Assembly: GCA_051001995.1 (NCBI GenBank)
Contig: JBPCMT010000019.1
Span: forward strand, 1 to 8,365
Length of the DNA stretch: 8,365 nucleotides
Direction of reading: 5' to 3'
DNA from: CAWEHQ01 sp051001995
GTDB taxonomy: Bacteria; Actinomycetota; Thermoleophilia; Solirubrobacterales; Thermoleophilaceae
In this document: piece after piece, positions 1-5,805 of the stretch
How positions within the stretch are numbered: the first letter of the stretch is position 1
How the letters are laid out: each line of letters starts with the position of its first letter
The notes under the pieces: generated by a model
What the model saw: only the letters and a program-made list of their open reading frames with translations
Told to the model about the DNA's origin: nothing
Databases searched by the model: none
Made by a program: the position numbers and the translations under genes

Positions 1-1337
1 CAGTTCGTCCCCGGGCAACCCGTAGCCGTGCCGAGCTGGGTGAGGAAGGCGTTGCACCCCGCCGTGAACTGAGCCGGCGGCGAAACGGGGAAGCTGCCGA
101 TTCCTGGGAGCCCACCTGGGCCGTTGCAGGCTCCGAACGGCGCCGTGTCGGGGAGCGAGCCGGCGACGTACATCGCCTCGTTGTAGTTCGTGGGGTAGTT
201 GTGGTTGGCGCTGTTGATGTCGCTCGAGACCATCGTCAGCGCCATGCCCCTCTGGTCGGCGTACTCGAACGCCGAGCGGGCGAAGCGTGAGTTCAGCAAT
301 CCGCCGACCGCGCCCTCGGCCACGGCGGCGCCGTTGTCGGCGGCGTAGACCAGTCCCAGCGAGAACAGGTTGGTGTCCACGACGAACGTGTCCCAGACGC
401 GCAAGGGCATCACCTGGCAGTCGGGGCACATGCCGGTTTCGTCCACCCCGTTGTTGGTTTCCGCGGCCGCCTCGAGCGCCCGTCCGCTCCCATGGCCCTC
501 GGCGCTGCAGCAGCTCGAGGCGTCGAAGGGGTCGTTGTCGTCGTCGAAGAAGTCCCAGCCGGCGATGTCGTCGGCGTAGCCGTTGCCGTCATCGTCGGGG
601 TCCCCGTCGCTGTCGAGGTCCTCCGAGAACGTCGCGATCAGGTCGGAGGGATCGAGCAGCTCGTCGGACTCCGTGTCGCCGGCGTCGATCTCCACGTCCG
701 GATCGCAGGCGTAGTCGGTCACGTTGACCGCGCCGTCGCCGTTGGCGTCGTAGCCGGTGCCGTCGAACTCGTTGCACTCCTTGGCGCCGAGCAGCGGCGT
801 GTCGCGACCGGTGCCGGGCAGCGGCAGCTCGCCGGTGTTCAGCGCGACCTTCTCGACGAGCTCCTCGGTCTGCCACTCGATCCCGGTGTCGAGGATCGCG
901 ATCACCGTCTCGGGGCTGCCAGTCGAGTACTTCCAAGCGGTGTCGGCGCGGACGCCGGAGAGCTGGGAGCACTCCGGGTCGCCGGCGTCGCGGTTCGCCT
1001 CCTTGCCCTGCTCGTCGAGCTGCGGGCAGTTGCCGCTACCCGGCGGAAATTCCCTGTAGCTCGTCCGCTGGCCGAGGAGGTCGCGCGCGGAGTCCGGGTT
1101 GAACCCGAACGACCCGAACTGCTCCTCGAAGTAGCTGCCGCATGTCTCCTGTGGCGCATCCTCGTCGTCCGCCTCGCAGCGGTCGAACTCGGGGTCGTTC
1201 GGCGTGTTCTCACGCGGACTCTCCGACGGAGAGGTGGTGCCCGGGTCCCCGAAGTCCGCGAGCGCCGGGACGGCGAGCAGGGTCGTCAGCAGGACGGTCG
1301 CGAGGCACGTCGCGACCGCGGACCTGCGAGACGCCAA
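1..1337 (-). CDS. Secreted subtilisin-like serine protease (peptidase S8), C-terminus cut off by window edge
   Basis: Predicted exported subtilase; 445 codons are present. From a TTG start the protein opens with MASRRS, a hydrophobic stretch and VPALA, a good signal peptide with cleavage after about residue 27. The catalytic Asp lies in VIAILDTGIEW (D150) and the catalytic His in EGHGSG (H282). SSDINSANHNYP (about 371-382) sits where subtilases carry the oxyanion-hole Asn, probably N375. The catalytic Ser would lie beyond the left edge and is not seen. Between Asp and His is a long acidic insert with an EF-hand/dockerin-like DANGDGAVNVTDY (197-209) and an Asp-rich run leading to GNGYADDIAGWDF (251-263), typical of Ca-binding subtilases. 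Cysteines are unusually frequent (for example C104, C123, C188, C211, C276, C277, C304, C307), suggesting disulfides. TTG 1337 has GGAGG 7 nt upstream. An in-frame GTG at 1361 also has GGGAGG at 6 nt, but the eight intervening codons (ACT, GGA, AGG and others) look non-coding. Whether the protease is active cannot be judged without the Ser. Confidence 0.88.
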   Translation of the reverse strand, partial: MASRRSAVATCLATVLLTTLLAVPALADFGDPGTTSPSESPRENTPNDPEFDRCEADDEDAPQETCGSYFEEQFGSFGFNPDSARDLLGQRTSYREFPPGSGNCPQLDEQGKEANRDAGDPECSQLSGVRADTAWKYSTGSPETVIAILDTGIEWQTEELVEKVALNTGELPLPGTGRDTPLLGAKECNEFDGTGYDANGDGAVNVTDYACDPDVEIDAGDTESDELLDPSDLIATFSEDLDSDGDPDDDGNGYADDIAGWDFFDDDNDPFDASSCCSAEGHGSGRALEAAAETNNGVDETGMCPDCQVMPLRVWDTFVVDTNLFSLGLVYAADNGAAVAEGAVGGLLNSRFARSAFEYADQRGMALTMVSSDINSANHNYPTNYNEAMYVAGSLPDTAPFGACNGPGGLPGIGSFPVSPPAQFTAGCNAFLTQLGTATGCPGTN

Positions 1338-1341
1338 CCTT

Positions 1342-1349
1342 CCCCCTCC
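1342..1349 (-). promoter_or_regulatory. Ribosome binding site supporting the TTG start of the subtilase
   Basis: On the minus strand GGAGGGGG ends 4 nt before TTG 1337, and its GGAGG core is 7 nt away. It is one of the few strong Shine-Dalgarno sites in the window. It favours TTG 1337, although a competing GGGAGG (1367-1372) precedes the in-frame GTG at 1361. Confidence 0.5.
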
Positions 1350-1384
1350 GTCGTTAGTCACGCACCGCCTCCCTGGGGACGCTC

Positions 1385-1390
1385 AGGCTA
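1385..1390 (-). promoter_or_regulatory. Candidate -10 element for the subtilase gene
   Basis: TAGCCT on the minus strand would place transcription start near 1378, giving a leader of about 40 nt that includes the Shine-Dalgarno site. No convincing -35 is visible. The whole 91-bp gap (1338-1428) otherwise holds only a weak 5-bp hairpin (1405-1418) that could mark the end of the upstream gene. Confidence 0.3.
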
Positions 1391-1428
1391 CCGGCTATTC
1401 GCGATCCCGTCTTCGGGAACCCGCGCTG

Positions 1429-1788
1429 TCAGTCGGCGACGAGCGCCTCGACCAGCGCCGCGGCCTCGCGCGCCATCCGCGAGCGCGGCACCACCCGATC
1501 GAAGCCGGCCTGCTCCGCCCTCCGGCGCGTGTCCTGGTCGACGTGCGAGTAGAAGCCGAGCGTGGGGACGCCCTCGAGCTCGCGGCCCATCTTCATCGAC
1601 TCGACCAGCACCGCACCGTCGAAGTCCTCGGTGGTGAGATCCACCACCAGCACGTCGCGCCGCGCCGCCTCGGCGCGCGCCGCATCCTCGGTGTCGAGGC
1701 GGCGCACGTCGTGGCCGGCGGCGGTCAGCGCGCCCTCGACCTTGGAGCCGAACAGGAGGTCGGGGCAGAGCAGCGCGACGCGCGCCAC
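1429..1788 (-). CDS. Single-domain response-regulator-like (CheY-fold) protein with degenerate active site
   Basis: A 119-aa protein consisting only of a receiver-like alpha/beta domain with no output domain. It opens MARVALLCPD and reaches VLVVDLTTEDFDG, where D50 matches the phospho-acceptor Asp at the end of beta3. LGFYSHVD (77-84) matches the beta4 segment with S81 in the Ser/Thr position, and RVVPRSRM (98-105) matches beta5. The usual Lys before Pro is absent here (Arg follows instead), and only one acidic residue (D10) stands where receivers have an acidic pair. It could be a weakly or non-phosphorylated pseudo-receiver. The GTG start at 1786-1788 shares one base with the stop codon of the preceding gene, and no Shine-Dalgarno is evident, so translation is probably coupled. 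Longer starts exist upstream (to 1842), but they would overlap the neighbouring gene. The partner is unknown. Confidence 0.72.
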   Translation of the reverse strand: MARVALLCPDLLFGSKVEGALTAAGHDVRRLDTEDAARAEAARRDVLVVDLTTEDFDGAVLVESMKMGRELEGVPTLGFYSHVDQDTRRRAEQAGFDRVVPRSRMAREAAALVEALVAD

Positions 1789-2150
1789 TATTGTGCCCGG
1801 CGCTTGCGGAACTCCTCGCGGACGGACTCGGGCCGTCCCCACATCGGGACGACCTCCACCCGCCCGGAGCGCGACTCGCGCACCGCCAGCTCACCGACGA
1901 TCCCCTGCTCGTCGAGCAGCCTGAGCGTCCCGCGGACGGTCTCCGGCGCGGCCGCGTGGCCGAACTCGCGCGCCACGTGGAGGCGCCAGTGCCAGTCGTG
2001 ATGCGAGTGCCCCTGCGCGTTGATCTGCACGAGCATGGTGGCGGCCTCGACGTAACGCTCCTCGTCGAAGATGCGCAGGTCGAGCTGCAGGTTGGTCCAG
2101 TCGGGCGGCAGCGACGCGACCACGCGCTCGAAGTCCTCGGCCAGCGGCAC
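1788..2150 (-). CDS. Protein of unknown function, 120 aa
   Basis: I do not recognise this family. The protein is soluble, with no signal peptide or membrane segment. The N-terminal half is an alpha/beta-looking stretch (DWTNLQLDLRIFDEERYVEAATMLVQ, given here only as its extent, about residues 17-42). A striking His/Trp cluster, HSHHDWHWRLH (about 48-58), follows, and the C-terminal half (TVRGTLRLLDEQGIVGELAVR) reads like a helix plus beta-hairpin and could be a winged-helix-like element. The cluster might bind a metal, but that is a guess. It starts with GTG at 2150, 7 nt after a TAGTGT -10-like hexamer and without a Shine-Dalgarno, suggesting a leaderless transcript. It is the first gene of a two-gene unit with the receiver-like protein (1-nt overlap) and is divergent from ygfZ. 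Codon use matches its neighbours, so it looks like a real gene. Confidence 0.7.
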   Translation of the reverse strand: MPLAEDFERVVASLPPDWTNLQLDLRIFDEERYVEAATMLVQINAQGHSHHDWHWRLHVAREFGHAAAPETVRGTLRLLDEQGIVGELAVRESRSGRVEVVPMWGRPESVREEFRKRRAQ

Positions 2151-2157
2151 GCGACAA

Positions 2158-2163
2158 ACACTA
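2158..2163 (-). promoter_or_regulatory. Candidate -10 element for a leaderless transcript of the unknown/receiver gene pair
   Basis: TAGTGT on the minus strand lies exactly 7 nt before the GTG start at 2150, so the predicted transcription start coincides with the start codon. No -35 matching TTGACA is seen. It is interleaved with the opposing ygfZ promoter in a 35-bp gap. Confidence 0.45.
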
Positions 2164-2172
2164 CGGCGTCCC

Positions 2173-2178
2173 TACCAT
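2173..2178 (+). promoter_or_regulatory. Candidate -10 element for a leaderless ygfZ transcript
   Basis: TACCAT lies 7 nt before the GTG start at 2186, with no Shine-Dalgarno between. GCGACA (2151-2156) is a partial -35 match (four of six to TTGACA) at 16-nt spacing, overlapping the head of the opposing gene. Confidence 0.5.
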
Positions 2179-2185
2179 TGGGGGC

Positions 2186-3121
2186 GTGAGCGCAACCGTC
2201 ACCAGCGATCAGCACCGCCTGCTGCGCGAGGACGTCGGCCTGGTCGATCGCTCGGACCGGGGGAAGCTGCTGCTGGAGGGGAGCGAGGCGGCCGAGTTCC
2301 TCCAGGGGCAGGTCACCAACGACGTCGAGGCACTCTCGCCCGGCAGCGGCTGCTACGCCGCGCTGCTCACCCACAAGGGGAAGATGCGGGCCGACATGCG
2401 CATCCTGCGCGGCGAGGACTGGCTGCTCGTTGACACCGAGCCGCACGGCCTCGCACCGCTCGCCAAGACCGTCCAGATGTACAGCATCGGCCGCGACGTG
2501 CAGGCCGCCGACGTGACGGTCGAGCGCGTCCTCGTGTCGCTCGTGGGGCCGAAGGCGCGCGAGCGGCTCGAGCCGGCCCCGCCCGCGACCGAGCACTCCT
2601 TCGTCGAGGGACCGCACGGCCTCCATGTCGCCACCGACCTCGGCGTGGATGTGATCGCGCCGGCCGCGGCGGCGGACGCGGTGCGTGAGGCGCTCGGCGT
2701 CGAGCCGGTGTCGCTGCAGGCAGCGGAGTGCGTTCGCATCGAGTCGGGCCGTCCCCGGCACGGCGTCGACGTGGACGAGACGACGATCCCCCAGGAGGCC
2801 GGCCTCAACGAGCGGGCGGTGAGCTTCACGAAGGGCTGCTACGTGGGCCAGGAGACGGTCGCGCGACTCCACTACAGGGGGAAGCCCAACCGCGCGCTCC
2901 GCGGGTTGCGGCTCTCCGGCCCCGCGCGCACGGGCGACCAGGTCGTGGCCGGCGACAAGGAGGTCGGAGCCGTCGGATCGGCCTGCGTCTCCCCCCTCCA
3001 CGGCCCGATCGCGCTCGCGGTGCTGCGCCGCGAGGCCCAGCCGGGCGACACGGTGTCCGTCGGCGACGGCGGCGTGACGGCGGAGGTCGTCGAGCTTCCC
3101 TTCCCCGCTGCCCCGGCCTGA
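2186..3121 (+). CDS. ygfZ: Folate-binding YgfZ/GcvT-like protein (Fe-S cluster maintenance / tRNA modification)
   Basis: A 311-aa member of the YgfZ/CAF17 branch of the GcvT (aminomethyltransferase T-protein) fold. In characterised members the protein binds tetrahydrofolate and supports [4Fe-4S] enzymes, including the tRNA-thiolating enzyme MiaB. The diagnostic motif K-G-C-Y-V-G-Q-E is present at 216-223 with the conserved Cys218, followed by RLHYRGKPNRALRGL. The N-terminal half has the family pattern EFLQGQVTNDV (about 37-47), then CYAALLTHKGKMRADMRI. The length is typical, and the YgfZ signature separates it from true GcvT. The protein should be cytoplasmic, with no membrane segments. It starts with GTG at 2186, with a candidate -10 placed for leaderless transcription. 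It is divergent from the unknown/receiver pair. No glycine cleavage genes are adjacent, again favouring YgfZ over GcvT. Confidence 0.92.
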   Translation: MSATVTSDQHRLLREDVGLVDRSDRGKLLLEGSEAAEFLQGQVTNDVEALSPGSGCYAALLTHKGKMRADMRILRGEDWLLVDTEPHGLAPLAKTVQMYSIGRDVQAADVTVERVLVSLVGPKARERLEPAPPATEHSFVEGPHGLHVATDLGVDVIAPAAAADAVREALGVEPVSLQAAECVRIESGRPRHGVDVDETTIPQEAGLNERAVSFTKGCYVGQETVARLHYRGKPNRALRGLRLSGPARTGDQVVAGDKEVGAVGSACVSPLHGPIALAVLRREAQPGDTVSVGDGGVTAEVVELPFPAAPA

Positions 3122-3161
3122 ACCCCCGGGGCGCTACTGCCGAATCATCCTTGCGTTGGGA

Positions 3162-3167
3162 TAGGGT
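3162..3167 (+). promoter_or_regulatory. Candidate -10 element upstream of the lipoprotein gene
   Basis: TAGGGT in the 138-bp gap after ygfZ would start transcription near 3174 and leave an unusually long leader of about 85 nt before the lipoprotein start. No clear -35 is visible. Confidence 0.3.
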
Positions 3168-3213
3168 TTCGCGCGCGAGGGTCGTCCAGAGGACGCTTAG
3201 CGCGGAGGAGGCC

Positions 3214-3255
3214 GTGGTCGGCGCCCCGTGGGGTCGCGACGGCCCGGGGATATGA
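3214..3255 (+). CDS. Possible 13-codon leader ORF ahead of the lipoprotein gene
   Basis: GGAGGAGG (3204-3211) directly precedes GTG 3214, which opens a short frame VVGAPWGRDGPGI ending in TGA at 3253-3255, only 4 nt before the ATG of the lipoprotein gene. The strong Shine-Dalgarno is better than anything in front of the lipoprotein start itself, so the mini-ORF could deliver ribosomes to it by termination-reinitiation. The spacing of the AGGAGG core (2 nt) is short, though the first GGAGG is 5 nt away. This is a sequence-only inference. It may equally be a chance frame in a GC-rich leader. Confidence 0.25.
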   Translation: MVGAPWGRDGPGI

Positions 3256-3259
3256 GGTG

Positions 3260-3703
3260 ATGCCAAACACAAGGGGGACTCGGCTTCGGGCGATCGCCGC
3301 CAGCGGCGTGCTCGCGGCCTTCGCGCTCTCGTCCTGCGGCGAGGACGACTTCGCAAACGAGCCGCGTCCCCCGGCACAGCTCGCACTGAGCGGCGTGATC
3401 ACCGATCAGCGCGTCACGGTCTCTCCGAGCAGCCCCGGCGCCGGGCCGATCCTGCTCACGATCTCCAACCAGAGCGAGATGTCGCATCGCGTGACGCTCG
3501 AGGGCGAGGGCGAGGATGGGACCGAGATCAGCGAGACCACGGGTCCGATCAACCCGCTCGACACCGCGACGATCCAGCAGTCGCTTCCCGTGGGCGAGTA
3601 CACGGTGACCGCCAACTCAGACGGCGCGAGCGGCATCCGGCCGGCGCAGCTGGTGGTCGAGCGAGATCGCGGCAGCTCCTCGGACGAGCTCCAGCTTCCG
3701 TAG
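3260..3703 (+). CDS. Small secreted lipoprotein, function unknown
   Basis: A 147-aa protein with a type II signal peptide: basic n-region (TRGTRLR), hydrophobic core (AIAASGVLAAFA) and lipobox LSSC with the lipidated Cys at residue 26, followed by an acidic GEDD. The mature part is rich in beta-strand-forming sequence (GPILLTISNQ, HRVTLEGEG, GEYTVTANSDG) and looks like a single Ig/cupredoxin-like beta sandwich. No cluster of His/Cys/Met copper ligands is visible, so a copper role is not supported. The C-terminus is a Ser/Asp-rich tail (GSSSDELQLP). Probably anchored to the outer face of the membrane. ATG 3260 is preferred; GTG 3257 immediately before it is also possible. GGGGA at 3246-3250 is a modest ribosome site. 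The ccr gene follows 114 bp later, and the two may or may not be cotranscribed. Confidence 0.82.
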   Translation: MPNTRGTRLRAIAASGVLAAFALSSCGEDDFANEPRPPAQLALSGVITDQRVTVSPSSPGAGPILLTISNQSEMSHRVTLEGEGEDGTEISETTGPINPLDTATIQQSLPVGEYTVTANSDGASGIRPAQLVVERDRGSSSDELQLP

Positions 3704-3728
3704 CGCCCCGGGGCTCTCATGCGGGGCG
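3704..3728 (+). terminator. Weak hairpin after the lipoprotein gene
   Basis: CGCCCC (3704-3709) can pair with GGGGCG (3723-3728) across a 13-nt loop immediately after the TAG stop. There is no T-tract. In DNA this GC-rich such pairings arise easily, so termination here is only a suggestion. Confidence 0.2.
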
Positions 3729-3778
3729 GCGTGCTGCTCGCGCGCCGCGCTCGCACGGTCCCGGACGGGCGCTGACGA

Positions 3779-3784
3779 TACGAT
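3779..3784 (+). promoter_or_regulatory. Candidate -10 element for ccr
   Basis: TACGAT would give a transcription start near 3791 and a leader of about 27 nt carrying the AGGAG ribosome site at 3802-3806, 11 nt before ATG 3818. No good -35 is seen. Unlike several neighbouring genes, ccr therefore looks leadered. Confidence 0.4.
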
Positions 3785-3817
3785 CCCGCCGCCCCAGACC
3801 CAGGAGCGCAACGACCC

Positions 3818-5068
<1,251 letters not shown>

Positions 5069-5071
<3 letters not shown>

Positions 5072-5128
5072 TCGGCGAGCCGGGCGCGCGGCGCCGCGAC
5101 GAGGAGCCCTCGTGATCGGCGAGCCGGG
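5069..5128 (+). repeat. 16-bp perfect direct repeat spanning the ccr stop and the next start
   Basis: TGATCGGCGAGCCGGG occurs at 5069-5084 and again at 5113-5128, 44 bp apart. The first copy supplies the TGA stop of ccr. The second begins inside the GTG start of the next gene, so both copies read IGEPG-like sequence in their respective frames. Sequence between and beyond the copies is not duplicated. It looks like a local slippage duplication. Confidence 0.8.
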
Positions 5129-5447
5129 GACCGGGATGGTGGAGATCCGCTGGGTCGCCAACCCGTTCCGGGCCGACAAGTTCGAGCGCGCGTGGCTGCC
5201 GGCGGCCGAGGCGGCGCTCGACTACGGCGCCCGCTCCTGGGCGTTCGTGCGCTCGCGCGAGGACCCGCAGCAGTTCGTCCAGTACGCCGTCTTCGTTGAC
5301 AAGCTCTCGTTCGAGCGCTACTGGTACTCGGAGGAGATGGCGGAGGCGCGCGCCGCGGCGGCCGGCCTCTTCCAGGTGCCGCTGCTGCCGATCTGGCTGG
5401 GCGTCGTGGGCTCCGGGACGCTCGCCGAGCAGCCGGCGGAGCGCTGA
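5112..5447 (+). CDS. Small alpha/beta-barrel-like protein (possible ABM/Dabb-type fold), function unknown
   Basis: A 111-aa soluble protein. Its order of elements, with strand VEIRWVANPF, helix FERAWLPAAEAALDYG, strand ARSWAFVRSREDP, strand FVQYAVFVDKLSFERYW and a helix ending in YSEEMAEARAAAAG, followed by VPLLPIWLGVVG, resembles dimeric ferredoxin-like domains of the antibiotic biosynthesis monooxygenase/stress-response barrel type. No catalytic residues can be assigned, and no family is recognised with certainty. GTG 5112 is preferred because GAGGAG (5101-5106) sits 5 nt upstream. An in-frame ATG at 5136 would remove a leader of eight residues (MIGEPGTG) created by the second copy of a 16-bp direct repeat and has a weaker ribosome site, so it remains a possible ancestral start. 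The 40-bp gap to ccr without a promoter suggests cotranscription with it. Confidence 0.75.
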   Translation: MIGEPGTGMVEIRWVANPFRADKFERAWLPAAEAALDYGARSWAFVRSREDPQQFVQYAVFVDKLSFERYWYSEEMAEARAAAAGLFQVPLLPIWLGVVGSGTLAEQPAER

Positions 5448-5461
5448 GGACGGCGTTTGTC

Positions 5462-5492
5462 GGATTGACCACGCCCCAGGGGTGGTCAATCC
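5462..5492. terminator. Bidirectional terminator-like hairpin between convergent genes
   Basis: GGATTGACCAC (5462-5472) pairs perfectly over 11 bp with GTGGTCAATCC (5482-5492), leaving a 9-nt loop GCCCCAGGG. It sits 14 bp after the plus-strand stop at 5447 and 22 bp after the minus-strand clpS stop at 5515, so it can serve both transcripts. There is no T-tract on either side, which is common for actinobacterial terminators. A regulator-binding palindrome is a less likely alternative. Confidence 0.7.
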
Positions 5493-5514
5493 ATCAAGCG
5501 TCGAGGTTCCCGCC

Positions 5515-5805
5515 CTAGCCGCGCTCGAGCGGCGCCATCGTCAGCCCGGCTTCGCTCAACTGCTCCCAGTAGTGCTCCGCGGGCTCCTTCTGGCCCGACC
5601 AGACGATCGCCTGGCCGCTGTTGTGGATCTTCTCGGCGATCGCGTAGCCGTCGTCGAGCGTGACGCCGGGCACCACCCGTGACAGCGCCGCGGCCACTCC
5701 GTCGAAGGTGTTGTGGTTGTCGTTTAGGACGATGACCCTCCACTCGCCGCCGAGGTCGCCGCTCGGGTCGCGGACCTGCGGAACCTCCGTCGTCTCGACC
5801 GTCAC
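5515..5805 (-). CDS. clpS: ClpS-like ATP-dependent Clp protease adaptor
   Basis: A 96-aa protein with a flexible N-terminal tail (about 20 residues) and one ClpS core. ClpS delivers N-degron substrates to the ClpA/ClpC unfoldase. The family signature is seen as WRVIVLNDNHNTFDGV (22-37), with the Asn28-Asp29 pair that binds the substrate amino group, and AEKIHNSGQAIVWSG (57-71), with His61 at the conserved position. AEHYWEQLSEAGLTMAPLE matches the C-terminal helix and strand. Compared with the E. coli type, the D-Y-T-P-M stretch is replaced by N-H-N-T-F, so Phe34 falls at the gatekeeper Met position and substrate preference may differ. GTG 5805 overlaps the stop of the upstream hydrolase gene by 4 nt (GTGA), implying translational coupling. 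No clpA or clpC is in the window. Confidence 0.88.
   Translation of the reverse strand: MTVETTEVPQVRDPSGDLGGEWRVIVLNDNHNTFDGVAAALSRVVPGVTLDDGYAIAEKIHNSGQAIVWSGQKEPAEHYWEQLSEAGLTMAPLERG

Noticed and set aside
1405..1418. Terminator hairpin TCCCG/CGGGA after the receiver gene
   Set aside because: Only 5 bp with a 4-nt loop and no T-tract. Such stems are common by chance at this GC content.
492..1637. Long plus-strand open frame opposite the subtilase
   Set aside because: It is antisense to a clearly conserved S8 gene. The translation is Val/Arg/Ala-rich low-complexity sequence with no motif, a usual artefact of GC-rich coding DNA.
1388..3001. 537-codon minus-strand open frame crossing ygfZ and the receiver pair
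   Set aside because: It runs antisense through ygfZ, and in other frames through real genes. The product has no recognisable domain, and ygfZ, with its KGCYVGQE motif, explains the region.
2186..3121. Glycine cleavage T-protein (gcvT)
   Set aside because: The KGCYVGQE motif and the length (311 aa against about 360-370 for GcvT) point to YgfZ, and no gcvH or gcvP is nearby.
3260..3703. Copper-binding cupredoxin
   Set aside because: The beta-rich mature domain is compatible with the fold, but no His-Cys-His-Met ligand set is present. The only Cys is the lipidated one.
5464..5470. TTGACC inside the 5462-5492 hairpin as a -35 promoter element
   Set aside because: No -10 follows at proper spacing, and the position between convergent stops does not call for a promoter.
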